From Pseudomonadota bacterium (lineage in GTDB: Bacteria; Pseudomonadota; Gammaproteobacteria; Burkholderiales; Burkholderiaceae_C): 64,000 nt of DNA. The stretch spans positions 84,845 to 148,844 of the forward strand of contig JAFEEG010000026.1 of the NCBI GenBank assembly GCA_018241225.1, in the 5' to 3' direction. A program made the position numbers and the translations under genes. This document shows, piece by piece, positions 1-9,472 of the stretch. The notes below the pieces were generated by a model that made no database searches, was not told where the DNA came from, and saw only the letters and a list, made by a program, of their open reading frames with translations. How positions within the stretch are numbered: the first letter of the stretch is position 1; every line of letters begins with the position of its first letter.

Positions 1-98
1 CGCCTCCTGAAGCGCTGGGCCTGCAGGTGGCCGGGTTCGAGCTGGCCGTGCGCGGCGCCGCGACAACCAGTGCTGCTGACGCGGCCTCGACCTCCTGA
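1..98 (+). CDS. C-terminal tail of an unidentified upstream gene (partial)
   Basis: A frame open from the left edge (codons in phase with position 3) ends at a TGA at 96-98, only 16 bases before the ATG of the coupling-protein gene. The visible 31 residues are hydrophobic/polar, then Ala/Thr/Ser-rich at the end (AATTSAADAASTS), which looks like a normal low-complexity C-terminus. The tight spacing suggests an operon with the next gene, so this is probably another transfer-system protein, but there is too little sequence to name it. Confidence 0.45.
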   Translation, partial: PPEALGLQVAGFELAVRGAATTSAADAASTS

Positions 99-114
99 AT
101 CTGGATCAATCACC

Positions 115-3100
115 ATGGCTCTCATCGAACAGCATCAGGAAGTCAAGCTGTCCAGGAACATCGCCGACGTGCGTTCCTGGGGTGAGAAATACGCCGAAAA
201 GCTCTCCAAGCCGCATTTCCTCGCGCTCAATGCCGGGGGATTGGTGTTCGCGATGTTCGCGCTCAAGCCCTTGTGGGCGCTCTGGGTCGTGGCGTTCGTC
301 TTCCTATTCGCCACGCACCTAAGCTACCGGGTGCTCCTGCCGCTGCGCTATCCGCCCGATGGGCTGGACGAGAAGGGAAAAGAGGGCGACGGGATCATGT
401 ACGTGGGCCACATGCGGTCCACCAACCCCTACGACAACTTCCGAGAAGTGTGGATGGCGGACTCCGATCTTCGCACCCACTTCCTGATCCTCGGATCGAC
501 CGGCTCTGGCAAGTCCGAGACTCTCAAGGGCATGTTCTACAACGCCCTGTGCTGGGGTTCTGGCTTCTTCTTGGCGGACGGCAAGGCCGACAACAAGATG
601 CCACTGGACCTGATGGCCATGTGCCGCATGCAGGGCGTGGATGACGACTTCCTGGCGCTGAACTTCCTGATCGGCGGCAGCTCGCCCGAGAAGATCCGCG
701 CGTCGCGCCGCCGGCGCACGAACATGATCAACACCTTCTCGGACTCGGACGCGGACACGCAGATCCAGATGGGCGCGAACCTGCTGCCCAAGGCCGAAGG
801 GGAGGGTAAGAGCTGGCAGGAGAAGGCGCTGAACTTCTGGCGCTCGCTGGTGGCGGCGCTTTGCTACAAGCGGGACACGCAGGGCTTCGAGATCTCGGTG
901 GGCACCTACATCGACTACATGGGCTTGCCCAAGGTAGAAGAGCTGTATGCCGAGGGCTACAAGGAATACATCGCCACCGGCGAGTGGTCCTATGGTTTTG
1001 TGGGGATCAAGTCCTACTGTGAGTCGGGCGGTTGCCCGGGCTTCATGGTGGACCGCGTGATCGCCAAGTACAACCTCCCGCCAGACCCGAACTCGGCCTC
1101 GCGCACGGGCCTTCCGAGCGATCGCGGGTCGCCGCGTGGCCAGTCGGCCATGGCGGGAGCTGGCAAGGCCCAGCAGAAGACCGAGCAGGACCAGGCGACC
1201 TACGACCAGCACGGCTACCGCATCGGCCAGCTGATGCCGGCGCTGAACTTGCTGGACAAGACCTACGGCCACATCTTCCGCGCGAAGTACTCCGAGATCG
1301 ACATGGTCGACGTGGCGCTGAACAACCGCGTCCTGGTCATGATGATCCCCTCGCTGGAGAAGTCGGCGTCGGAAGCGGAGAACCTGGGCAAGCTGGCCAT
1401 CGCGTGCCTGCGCGTGATGATGGGCCGCAACCTGGGCGCCGACATCGAGGGCGATCGCTCGCACGTGCTGGAGTCAAAGGCCACGCAGGCGAACTATCCG
1501 TTCCTGGTGGCGCTCGATGAACTGGGCTACTACTTTTCTGACGGCATCGCGGTGATGTTCGCGCAGGCCCGGTCCTTGGGCATGTCGATGATCGCCGCGG
1601 CGCAGGACATCGAAAAGCTCACCGAGGGCAGTCGCGCGGCCGAAGCTGGCGCGATGCTGGCCAACGCGGTGGCGAAGTACTTCATGCGCATTGACGATGC
1701 GCAGAAGACCCACAAGCTCATCTCCGACTACGTGGGCAAGGCTCGCGTGGCGGTCTACAACCAGTACGAGCTCAACGCAGGGGGCTTTCGCCGAGACAAG
1801 GCTATCTCGGTGGAGACCGTGGAGCGCGTGACGATCGATGACATGCAGAGCCTCAAGACGGGCCAGGGCCTGATCAACACGCGGGGCAAGACCTTCGGGA
1901 TTGCAGGCTTTTACGTCGGCGATTACCTCGAGAAGTACAAGATGCGGGGCTTTCGCCTGAACCGCTTCCTGCAGGTGCGCCCGGTGTCCAGCGAGGAAGT
2001 CCAGGCCAACTCGATCAAGGCAGAGGCGCTCGACGACAAGGTCTCGCGCGGCCTGCGACTGATCGACATGCTCACCTACAAGACCACCCCGAACCTGCGT
2101 GTCGACGATGACATGCTGATCGGCCGGGTGGCCATGGTGGCCCAGGCACTGCCGGCGAACATCACTGGCGCCGAGCGCGGTGCAGCGCTCTACGTCGCAG
2201 CGCGCAAAGCGCTGGAGGACATGTTCGAGAACTTCGGCACGCGCGCCGGCGGCGGCTCGCTGGGTGGTGGGGACCGTCCTCACACGGGCGCCGGTGTTGG
2301 GAACGAAGTGCAGCCTGCCGCGGCCAGCCTTTCCAGCCAGGCGGGCGCGACGACCGATGCCGATGAAAGCGTGGGCTTGCCGTCTTCTCGGGAGTTCGCT
2401 TCGTTTGCACGTCCGCCGGCCGCCGCCAGCGCATCACCTCGCGCGTTTCCCACGGCACCGGCAGCTGCTGCCCCAGCGCCAGCGGGGGACCAGGCCGAGC
2501 AGGGCGCGGCCACTGAAGAGAGCAGCGGCCCCTTCGCCTACCTCGACGTCGCCATCCTGGAGCGGCGGCCCGTGGCGGAAGTTGCCGGGCCTGCGCTGGT
2601 CGCGCCAACCGCAGCGCCGTCGGTGCGCCAGGTCCCGAAGCCCGTCGCACCCGTGCCCGCCGGGCCTGCTGCAGCTGCGGCTCACGCCCCCGCGCCGTCT
2701 GGCTCACTGGATGTCGACGCGTTCATCGACGGCGCTTTGGAGCTGGTCCCCGCTGCCGCAGCTGCGGCGCCGCAGCCCGAGTCGGCACCCGGACTGATCG
2801 ACCCGGCGGCCTTGTTCGCAGAGATCGATGGCGACGGCACCCCGCCTCGTGCGGCGACCAGCCCTGCGGTGCCGGTCCCGATCCAGGGCAACGAGCCGCG
2901 CATCGGGGCTTGCGACCTGGTGACGCCCGACGTGCTGTCCGCGGCCGTCAAGGAGTCCATCGCCGAGTTTCTTTCTGCAGGAGCACCGGTACGCGAAAGA
3001 AGCGCCCAGGTCGCCGCTGCGTCCGCAAGCGAAATCGCCAAGGTGCCGGGCTCCGCGACCCTGGGCCAAAATGAAGGCTGGGTTTCCAATGCCCTGGCTG

Positions 3101-3339
3101 GCGCTGACACGACACTCAAAAAGGTGGGTCCCGACGCGATCGGCTTCGATGATCGGACCAGGGAGTTGGTAGTCTCGGTGGAGGCAGCACTCGGTGGCCG
3201 TGACCCCGTGACCGCCGCCCAGATTACCGAGCGTATCGTCGCCGCGCAGGTGACTCCCGTGGAGGAGGACCCCGTCGCGAGCGATGGCAGGGAGCAGGAC
3301 GTCGACGAATTCCTGGCCAGTCTGAACCGCGGCGGATGA
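115..3339 (+). CDS. dotL: DotL/IcmO (IncI TrbC-like) type IV coupling ATPase
   Basis: This 1074-residue protein is a VirD4/FtsK-type coupling ATPase that would bring DNA-relaxase or effector substrates to a type IVB secretion channel at the inner membrane. Two hydrophobic segments lie at about residues 40-75. A Walker A motif (GSTGSGKS, residues 127-134) and a Walker B segment (FLVALDELGYY, acidic pair D468/E469) frame the ATPase. The sequence between them is of the DotL/IcmO kind rather than the TraG/VirD4 kind. From about residue 690 to 960 the protein is an Ala/Pro-rich linker, followed by a more ordered C-terminus. The ATG at 115 is chosen over one at 70 because the latter adds an atypical 15-residue leader. 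The expected partners DotA and the pilus genes lie 47 kb downstream, beyond a cargo region. Confidence 0.85.
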   Translation: MALIEQHQEVKLSRNIADVRSWGEKYAEKLSKPHFLALNAGGLVFAMFALKPLWALWVVAFVFLFATHLSYRVLLPLRYPPDGLDEKGKEGDGIMYVGHMRSTNPYDNFREVWMADSDLRTHFLILGSTGSGKSETLKGMFYNALCWGSGFFLADGKADNKMPLDLMAMCRMQGVDDDFLALNFLIGGSSPEKIRASRRRRTNMINTFSDSDADTQIQMGANLLPKAEGEGKSWQEKALNFWRSLVAALCYKRDTQGFEISVGTYIDYMGLPKVEELYAEGYKEYIATGEWSYGFVGIKSYCESGGCPGFMVDRVIAKYNLPPDPNSASRTGLPSDRGSPRGQSAMAGAGKAQQKTEQDQATYDQHGYRIGQLMPALNLLDKTYGHIFRAKYSEIDMVDVALNNRVLVMMIPSLEKSASEAENLGKLAIACLRVMMGRNLGADIEGDRSHVLESKATQANYPFLVALDELGYYFSDGIAVMFAQARSLGMSMIAAAQDIEKLTEGSRAAEAGAMLANAVAKYFMRIDDAQKTHKLISDYVGKARVAVYNQYELNAGGFRRDKAISVETVERVTIDDMQSLKTGQGLINTRGKTFGIAGFYVGDYLEKYKMRGFRLNRFLQVRPVSSEEVQANSIKAEALDDKVSRGLRLIDMLTYKTTPNLRVDDDMLIGRVAMVAQALPANITGAERGAALYVAARKALEDMFENFGTRAGGGSLGGGDRPHTGAGVGNEVQPAAASLSSQAGATTDADESVGLPSSREFASFARPPAAASASPRAFPTAPAAAAPAPAGDQAEQGAATEESSGPFAYLDVAILERRPVAEVAGPALVAPTAAPSVRQVPKPVAPVPAGPAAAAAHAPAPSGSLDVDAFIDGALELVPAAAAAAPQPESAPGLIDPAALFAEIDGDGTPPRAATSPAVPVPIQGNEPRIGACDLVTPDVLSAAVKESIAEFLSAGAPVRERSAQVAAASASEIAKVPGSATLGQNEGWVSNALAGADTTLKKVGPDAIGFDDRTRELVVSVEAALGGRDPVTAAQITERIVAAQVTPVEEDPVASDGREQDVDEFLASLNRGG

Positions 3340-3522
3340 GGAAAAAGTCTTGTGTGTGTTGTAAACCTTCGGGGAGTTACGCAGCGAAGAGGTGATGGCC
3401 GCTTCAGACTGGTGGACTAAACCATTCAGTTGAGCAAGAGAGCCTGCTCCGCCTTTCTTTCGCGCAGGTGCGCACAAGAACCTTGAGTAAGCTTTCTGCC
3501 GGTGGCGGTACGAGCAGGCGAC

Positions 3523-3539
3523 TCAGCGCGAGGCGCTGA
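3523..3539. terminator. Hairpin between two convergent genes
   Basis: TCAGCGC and GCGCTGA form a perfect 7-bp stem around a GAG loop. It sits about 35 bases past the stop of the minus-strand gene ending at 3574, and 180 bases past the coupling-protein stop. There is no clear T-run on either strand, so intrinsic termination is only a suggestion. The rest of 3340-3573 shows no gene. Confidence 0.35.
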
Positions 3540-3573
3540 CCAGATCATTCGAACCAGCAGGCGCCAGGACCTG

Positions 3574-4014
3574 CTATTCCACGCGCTCTACTGACGACAC
3601 TGTGCCGTTTGCCTGCCGGATCGCAAGCTTGTTCTCTTGACGCATGAAGTATGCGCAGCGCTCGTCCAAGGGCGCCTTGTTCCATCGCAGGCAATAGCCG
3701 CCCGGGCCGTTGGGACGCCAGCGACCCACATCATTGAATCCGATAGACACCACAGCGCGGCCTCCCTCTTCAAGCCGCAACCCGTAGTCCTTCCCGTCCG
3801 CACCCTTCAGAAATAACGACTTGTTGACGATGCTGGACTGGAATTCCTCCTCGCTGATGGGCGGTTCCATTGGTGCGCCAGCGGCCGCAGTTGTGGGCTG
3901 TGTTTGCGCATGAACGTGCGGTGCTTGAACCAGGAGTAGGCCAGGCGCCAGCACCATCGAGGCAAGGTGCTGTGCAGCCGTTAAAGGACGGCGGGGCTTC
4001 GGAAAGCAGGTCAT
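3574..4014 (-). CDS. Small secreted protein of unknown function
   Basis: A 146-residue protein. It begins with a basic segment (FPKPRRP), a hydrophobic stretch and an AxA-type cleavage region near HVHAQ, so export to the periplasm is likely. The mature part contains SIGFNDVGRWRPNGPGGYCLRWN and two cysteines that could form a disulfide. The start is set by a strong Shine-Dalgarno (AGGAG) 7-8 bases before the ATG at 4014; a longer frame upstream has no such support. It lies on the same strand and just downstream of the lipoprotein gene starting at 6100, 40 bases away, so the two may be cotranscribed. No family was recognised. Confidence 0.65.
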   Translation of the reverse strand: MTCFPKPRRPLTAAQHLASMVLAPGLLLVQAPHVHAQTQPTTAAAGAPMEPPISEEEFQSSIVNKSLFLKGADGKDYGLRLEEGGRAVVSIGFNDVGRWRPNGPGGYCLRWNKAPLDERCAYFMRQENKLAIRQANGTVSSVERVE

Positions 4015-4054
4015 CGCGGTGCTCCTGATACGCTCTGGAAGGATGCAAGGTTGA

Positions 4055-6100
4055 TCATGGGGTGATGGTTGCCACGCCCAGCTGCGTAAACAGCGCATTT
4101 GTCGCTTCCACGTTGAGTCTGAAGGCCGTGGAGTGCGATGGCTTGCTTTGGTAGCCCGCATAGACCTTGCCGCCTCGCTCGACGTAAATCCGTTCATAGT
4201 CCAAGAATGCCGCCACTGCAGGTACGCCAGCCAATCGCAGCACGCGGCCATCGCCGAGCGTTTCGATGCTGTAGCTGCCAGTGCCGGCCAGCGTGCAGCT
4301 GCGTGTGGAACTCGTAACCTGACGCTGTTGGCAAATGAAGTACTTGGCCACGCCTTTGGCGGGATCAAAGGCCACGGTCACCAACGTGTTGCCTGTGAAG
4401 AAACTGGTTGGATTGGAAACGACAGGAGCGTTGCCCAGTTGGCCAATGTTTGCGGTGCTGTTACCCCACCACTCGGATGTGTTCGGTCCGGCGACAGGTG
4501 TGGAGCTGGCGCTGCTGGTGAGAAACTGCTGCGGAGAAATGCAAGGCTGCCCCTGGAGGCGCTCGATCATCATCTCCAGAGAGCTAGCCTCGATAGTCGG
4601 CGCGGCTGCCGCCTCTGGTGAGCTGCAGGCGTTGGCTGGATCGCTTCTTACGTCACCGCCGCGTGACAGCTCTGCTGAATACAGTCGCACAGTAGAAGTT
4701 GGCAAGTAGACCGGCGCCGTCGCCGTACTGGTCGTAGCCTGGGCGTACAGCCGAGCACCGGTCGGAAAAGCCGCTCCCTGCAGCGTCGAGGTCGCTCCCC
4801 AGTTGCTCGTAGTGTTCGGCAGCGCTTCACGCATGGCCGCTGCCACTTGCAGCATGTCCTTGCCGGCAATGTTCAGCGACCAGCGTCGGTTGGAAACGCG
4901 CTGCCGCCCATTGCAAAAGTCGGTGTCGACGGCTAGGCCTTGCGCATCGCGCGCGCCCTGCGGCATCATCTCGGTCTCCGGGCAAGTCTGCCAGTTGGCG
5001 CCGTTCCAATGGGTGTCGTCACGCCGGGCGTACGTGGGGCCGTCACCCCATTCAACCACAGTGCCGTTTGTACTGGCGCGGCGCAGCTGGCGATAACGGG
5101 TTCGGCCGTCGGCACCGGGCACGGCGTCCTCTTCGCTGCTCATGAGGACGCGCCAGTACCAATTGTTCGCATCGGTATAGATCAGGTCAGTCAGGCTGAA
5201 TCCCGCCTCGCCTACCGTGCCTTGCGCGAACGTGCGCCATGCGGCGGCATGTGTAGGTAGAGTGGATGCAGCGAGGCCGCTGGCGTCCATTCCCTGTATG
5301 GCAAGGGTTTGCAGAGCCGCGCCGCATTCCGAACTGCCAATATTTGCGCAAGTGCCTTGCAGGCCACCGTCGCGAGCGGCCTGCGCCAAGCTGGGCACAT
5401 TGCGAACGACGCTATCTAGCGCCGCCTGGTCGATGTCTGCCGCACTGATGGTGCTACCCCCGGCATCCGGGCTCCCGATGTGCGAAGCCAGACGCTCGGA
5501 CTGTTGTTGCAATTGAAGCACCGCCAGTCGGCCACTCAATGCTGCCTCGCGGCCCGCAGCACTCGTGTCAGCGCTGTAGTCGGCCAGGAGAGCGCCAATT
5601 CCGGTGCGCGACTTTAGCGCCGCTTCTGCTTGATTGACAGTGACGCCAGTCTGCTGGACAACTCTATGGACCAGAGTTGTAAGCGGACTCACAACGCTGG
5701 TGCTGCCGGCCGGGCTGCTCAGGGTGAAAGCGCGAGTGACGGACCCATGGTCTGCATCAGTAGCGTCTGTGCCGATCCTGGCGACCAGCGGGGCGCTGCC
5801 TAGTTCATCTACGCCGATACTCCAGTGGGCAATGCCTGCGGCATCAGTGACGGCGCTCGGTTCACCGTCGTCAAGCAGGCCGTTATCGTTGCGATCCAGG
5901 AACACGATGGCACCCGAAATGGGGCCGTCAATCACCTTGGTCGTCGGGCGGTTGTCGGCAGCGGGCGTGCCTGCGTCTGGGCTGCCGCCAGGGCCAGCAC
6001 CTGCGCCACCGCTGTCGCTGCTGCCACCGCCGCAGGCCGCGAGTGCCAATAGCGCTGCCCCGGCGAGCGCGTTCATCACGGGTCGTTCGAATCGAGCCAT
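4055..6100 (-). CDS. Large predicted lipoprotein, function unknown
   Basis: A 681-residue protein with a lipoprotein signal: basic N-terminus, hydrophobic core and lipobox LAAC followed by GGGSSDSGG, a typical flexible anchor. After the linker (about residues 50-110) comes a segment with an EF-hand/dockerin-like acidic loop (DRNDNGLLDDGE), resembling prealbumin-like or Ca-binding surface-protein repeats. The remainder is a long, Ser/Thr/Ala-rich globular region without a recognised catalytic motif. A GAGGAG stretch precedes the ATG at close spacing. It is transcribed divergently from the response regulator at 6380; the shared 280-base region contains three inverted repeats. An outer-membrane-anchored surface or sensor-accessory protein is plausible but unproven. 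Confidence 0.7.
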   Translation of the reverse strand: MARFERPVMNALAGAALLALAACGGGSSDSGGAGAGPGGSPDAGTPAADNRPTTKVIDGPISGAIVFLDRNDNGLLDDGEPSAVTDAAGIAHWSIGVDELGSAPLVARIGTDATDADHGSVTRAFTLSSPAGSTSVVSPLTTLVHRVVQQTGVTVNQAEAALKSRTGIGALLADYSADTSAAGREAALSGRLAVLQLQQQSERLASHIGSPDAGGSTISAADIDQAALDSVVRNVPSLAQAARDGGLQGTCANIGSSECGAALQTLAIQGMDASGLAASTLPTHAAAWRTFAQGTVGEAGFSLTDLIYTDANNWYWRVLMSSEEDAVPGADGRTRYRQLRRASTNGTVVEWGDGPTYARRDDTHWNGANWQTCPETEMMPQGARDAQGLAVDTDFCNGRQRVSNRRWSLNIAGKDMLQVAAAMREALPNTTSNWGATSTLQGAAFPTGARLYAQATTSTATAPVYLPTSTVRLYSAELSRGGDVRSDPANACSSPEAAAAPTIEASSLEMMIERLQGQPCISPQQFLTSSASSTPVAGPNTSEWWGNSTANIGQLGNAPVVSNPTSFFTGNTLVTVAFDPAKGVAKYFICQQRQVTSSTRSCTLAGTGSYSIETLGDGRVLRLAGVPAVAAFLDYERIYVERGGKVYAGYQSKPSHSTAFRLNVEATNALFTQLGVATITP

Positions 6101-6120
6101 CTTCTCCTCGCTTGTTGGAA

Positions 6121-6203
6121 ACGAAGTTGTCTTCGTAAGACGTTGATTGGCGGGTCCGAAGCTATCGACATGCTTCGGCCCTCCCGGTTGCTCTCAAGAG
6201 CAA
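6121..6203. promoter_or_regulatory. Cluster of three inverted repeats in a divergent promoter region
   Basis: Three perfect dyads lie between the lipoprotein gene (minus) and the response regulator (plus): ACGAAG/CTTCGT at 6121-6136 with a 4-base spacer, CCGAAGC/GCTTCGG at 6156-6178 with a 9-base spacer, and TTGCTCT/AGAGCAA at 6188-6203 with a 2-base spacer. The first two share the CGAAG core. They are candidate operators, possibly for the LuxR-type regulator itself. No clear -35/-10 pair was identified. Confidence 0.4.
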
Positions 6204-6379
6204 GCAACGTCTCTATTGACGCCCATGTTCCTGTTCGTGTCGTCCCCCATTCGGTTCATTCTTTTGGGTGATGGTGGCGATGCTGGGATCTCCCATCTAT
6301 CAGGCAGAATGCAATCGCTCTGTGGAAGACCCCCTGTTGGGCGCTCTCGACCTATCATTTGGACGACCATTCAAGCAAC

Positions 6380-7057
6380 ATGAAAGTCCTCCTTGTGGAC
6401 GATCACGCGCTTTTCCGGGAAGGCGTGACACTTCTTTTGCGCCGGCTCGACGCCGAGATGGAAGCGATCGCGGCCGGGAGTTGCGAGGATGCTCTTGCGC
6501 AAATCAGAGCTTTCGGGCCACCTGACCTCGCCTTGGTCGATCTCGGCCTGCCTGGTATCGACGGCATGGATGGGCTACACCTGCTGCGGGAAGAGGCTCC
6601 GAACATGTTGCTGGTTGTCATGTCGTCCGACGATGATCAGGGCACCATCCTCGAAGCCATTCGGCGTGGTGCCGTCGGGTTCATCCCCAAGAGTTCGACG
6701 TCGGAAACGATGAACCACGCGTTGCGTGTCGTCTTGGATCGAGGTATCTACTTGCCGCCTTCGGTTTCGCTCAATTCCGAGCATATCGGTCAGGCGCCGA
6801 GTCGCCGGGTTGTGCACACAGGGGTTTCAGGCGTTGCGTCGTTGGCAACCCCTCGCTCCCTCGGGCTCACTCCTCGTCAAACCGACGTACTCCGGCTCAT
6901 TCTTCTTGGAAAGTCTGCCAAGCTCATCTCGCGGGAGCTCGACCTTTCGGAAAGCACCGTGAAGACTCACACCGGTGCGGTACTGCGCGCCTTGAACGTC
7001 ACGACGCGTACTCAGGCGGTCATCGCAGCGGCGCGACTCGGCGTGCGAATCGCATGA
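6380..7057 (+). CDS. NarL/LuxR-family two-component response regulator
   Basis: This 225-residue protein has an N-terminal receiver domain starting MKVLLVDDHALFREGV (acidic pocket D8/D9), with the phospho-acceptor Asp in LALVDLGLPGIDG. The C-terminus carries a LuxR-type helix-turn-helix (LTPRQTDVLRLILLGKSAKLISRELDLSESTVKTH). It should bind DNA on phosphorylation. The ATG at 6380 gives the canonical family N-terminus; an ATG 21 bases earlier adds an unusual MDDHSSN leader. It converges on the hybrid histidine kinase gene, only 9 bases separating the two stop codons, and is its most likely partner. The target is unknown; the divergent lipoprotein gene is the obvious candidate. Confidence 0.85.
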   Translation: MKVLLVDDHALFREGVTLLLRRLDAEMEAIAAGSCEDALAQIRAFGPPDLALVDLGLPGIDGMDGLHLLREEAPNMLLVVMSSDDDQGTILEAIRRGAVGFIPKSSTSETMNHALRVVLDRGIYLPPSVSLNSEHIGQAPSRRVVHTGVSGVASLATPRSLGLTPRQTDVLRLILLGKSAKLISRELDLSESTVKTHTGAVLRALNVTTRTQAVIAAARLGVRIA

Positions 7058-7066
7058 GACTGAAAT

Positions 7067-9472
7067 TCAGGTCGGCGTATCCTGAGCAGCAGCCGCTGAG
7101 CCGGACAGCGCCGTCGCAATGGCGGTACGAAGCACGTCCGCCGCGACAGGCTTGAACAGAACCGGGACAGACAGGCTCTGCATATGCCTGAGTTCCGGCG
7201 CTGCGATGTCTCCGGAGATCAGTAGCGCAGGAATCTGCGCGCCGGCAAGCTCCCTCAATCTCTGGATGGATTCGACACCATTGACCCCGTGCGGGAGACG
7301 GTAGTCGCAAAGCAGCAGGTCGGGCGCGCGCAGGTGAGATTCAAGCGCAGCCGTTGCCGCGGCAACGGAATCTGCCGCGAGCACATGGCAGCCCCAGGCC
7401 ACAAGCAGCTCTTCAAGCGCATTGCGAACGTCCAGGTCATCCTCCAGGAGGACCACAAAGCTACCCGTCAAGTCATGTCGCTCTTGATCTGCGGCGCCGG
7501 GATACTGCAGCATCGGCCGCGCGTTTGTGGCGATTGGCATATCGATCTCGAAACATGTTCCCTTTCCGAGCTCGGAGAAAAGTCTCAGCGGATGCCCAAG
7601 CAGCTCGGCCGTCCTGCGCACGATGGAAAGACCCAAACCGAGTCCAAGCGTCCGGTCGCGAGCGATGTTCCCGACCTGGAAGAACTCGAGGAAGATCTGT
7701 TCCCGATGTTCCGGCGCAATACCGATCCCTGTGTCATGAACCTGCACGACCACATGGTTCCCGCGGCGGCGGGCGCCGAGTAACACCTTGCCGCGGGATG
7801 TATAGCGCGTTGCGTTTGCCACGAGGTTGCGCAAGATGCTTTCGGCGAGCGCGCGGTCGGTTCGAACATAGGTGGAGCACCGCCCGATGCGCAGGGACAA
7901 ACCTTTCGCCTCGGCAAATGGCGCCTCGACTCGCCTGATCGCCTCAAACATTTCGTCAAGTCGGACCTCGGTCAGTTCGACTTTCACGGCACCTGCGTCA
8001 AGGCGCGAGACATCCAGCAAGCCTTTGAGAATGCCGCCCATGCTGTCGACCGAACTCTGGATCTTGTCGATCAGATGCTGGCTTTCCTGCCCCCTGATCT
8101 GCTCGCGAACCAGCCCCACCAGCAAACTGACAGCGTGCAGTGGCTGCCGCAAGTCATGACTGGCTGCGGCCAGGAAGCGAGTCTTGGCCGAGTTGGCCGC
8201 AGCGAGTTCCGCGGTACGTACCTGAATGCGAGATTCGAGGTGCGTCGACATCGCCTCCACCTCGCGCAAGGCACGCAGGACCCTTTCGATCAGCCCGAGG
8301 CTGAACAAGGCAAAGACAACCGGCATGAAATAGGGGAGCCAGAAGATCTCCCCCACATCAGCGGCTGCGAGTAGCGTCGCAAAGTCATGAAGCGATGCAA
8401 TCATCATGACGGCAAATCCCGCTGCCATCGCAGCGATGGAGCGCGAAGCGGTCGTCCAAGCAGACTTGGCCAGAATCCAGACGCCAAATGCCGCCACTCC
8501 CAGCGCGAACGCGTAAGAAGCGGCCCGGAACGCAGGGAGCCACTCCTCGCGCAGGACAAGCAGGACCAACGCCATGAGGGGGAGTAGAACGGACATCCAG
8601 CGCAGCACCAGCCGATACCTGGGCATATGCGCCCCCGTAAGGCTGAGCGCAAACGCGCCCATCAGCACAGTCGTCCAGACTTGCATCGAGAACAGAAAGA
8701 ACACGATCGCGGCCACTTCTGCGGATGGCTTCTCCACAAAGTAGAACCAGTTGCGAAACGAGGCGATGAGAAACAGCAGGCCGAAGATACCGAGGGCTGT
8801 TTCCGACCTGCGTCGAAGCCAAATGAGCAGGAGAAGTGCCGAACAGGTCATCGAAAGGAGATTCAAGGTCTGCGGCAGCACCTTGACCAAAAAATGGTAG
8901 TGCTCGAATCTCGAAGAGATGGCCGCATGCGTTCCAAATTGAAGCGCTGGCAGTCCTGCACGTACCCATGATCCGTGGCGCACTTCAACGTGGAACTCGT
9001 TGGCACCGGGGCGCAGCAAGGCCCCTGGAACGCCAACCAGCCTTGGCCACGCGCGGATAGCGCGCGAGTCCCGATACGCTTCACCATCGGAGTGGACTAG
9101 GTGTCCATTGACGAGTACTCGCAGCGTCGGACTGACGCTGTCGAAGCGCAATGCATAGATGGCGTCGACCGGCGAAGGGTTGACTTCGACTGAAAACCTG
9201 TACCAGCCCGAATCCGGATTGCCGCCCAACCTTGAGTGCCAACTGTCGGGTAGTGTCACCGGATGCCAGCCAACGCTAGGGACCATGCCTTCGACGGTTG
9301 CGTCGAAGGTTCCAGTGAACTCGGCGCCGCGTATAAAAGTCGTGTTGGCGCTTTCTGCCGCAATTGGCAAATGGCTGAAGAGCAGAATCGCCAAAGCAAT
9401 GGCGACTGAACAGATCTTGTTGCCGAACCTTACAGCCATTGGCGGACTCGCTGGCGCAAGTGTTCTCGGCAT
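7067..9472 (-). CDS. Hybrid sensor histidine kinase with 7TMR-DISM-like sensor
   Basis: An 801-residue membrane kinase. After a signal-like segment (about 20-40) a periplasmic beta-rich domain extends to about residue 185, with features of the 7TMR-DISM extracellular domain (PDSWHSR..., GWYRFSVEV, ALRFDSVSPTLRVLVNGHLV). Seven or so membrane segments follow (about 190-395), then a HisKA box (FLAAASHDLRQPLHA, phospho-accepting His), an HATPase domain (N box LRNLVANATRYTSRG; G boxes HDTGIGIAPEHREQIF and GLGLGLSIVRR) and a C-terminal receiver (VVLLEDDLDVRNALEELL; Asp in LLLCDYRLPHG). It probably phosphorylates the convergent NarL-type regulator as well as its own receiver. An alternative start is 33 bases in (MAVRFGN). 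The ligand is not predictable. Confidence 0.85.
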   Translation of the reverse strand: MPRTLAPASPPMAVRFGNKICSVAIALAILLFSHLPIAAESANTTFIRGAEFTGTFDATVEGMVPSVGWHPVTLPDSWHSRLGGNPDSGWYRFSVEVNPSPVDAIYALRFDSVSPTLRVLVNGHLVHSDGEAYRDSRAIRAWPRLVGVPGALLRPGANEFHVEVRHGSWVRAGLPALQFGTHAAISSRFEHYHFLVKVLPQTLNLLSMTCSALLLLIWLRRRSETALGIFGLLFLIASFRNWFYFVEKPSAEVAAIVFFLFSMQVWTTVLMGAFALSLTGAHMPRYRLVLRWMSVLLPLMALVLLVLREEWLPAFRAASYAFALGVAAFGVWILAKSAWTTASRSIAAMAAGFAVMMIASLHDFATLLAAADVGEIFWLPYFMPVVFALFSLGLIERVLRALREVEAMSTHLESRIQVRTAELAAANSAKTRFLAAASHDLRQPLHAVSLLVGLVREQIRGQESQHLIDKIQSSVDSMGGILKGLLDVSRLDAGAVKVELTEVRLDEMFEAIRRVEAPFAEAKGLSLRIGRCSTYVRTDRALAESILRNLVANATRYTSRGKVLLGARRRGNHVVVQVHDTGIGIAPEHREQIFLEFFQVGNIARDRTLGLGLGLSIVRRTAELLGHPLRLFSELGKGTCFEIDMPIATNARPMLQYPGAADQERHDLTGSFVVLLEDDLDVRNALEELLVAWGCHVLAADSVAAATAALESHLRAPDLLLCDYRLPHGVNGVESIQRLRELAGAQIPALLISGDIAAPELRHMQSLSVPVLFKPVAADVLRTAIATALSGSAAAAQDTPT

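Noticed and set aside
319-1464. 381-codon minus-strand frame opposite the coupling-protein gene
   Set aside because: His/Arg/Val-rich antisense shadow of a clearly coding, motif-bearing gene; typical of high-GC DNA.
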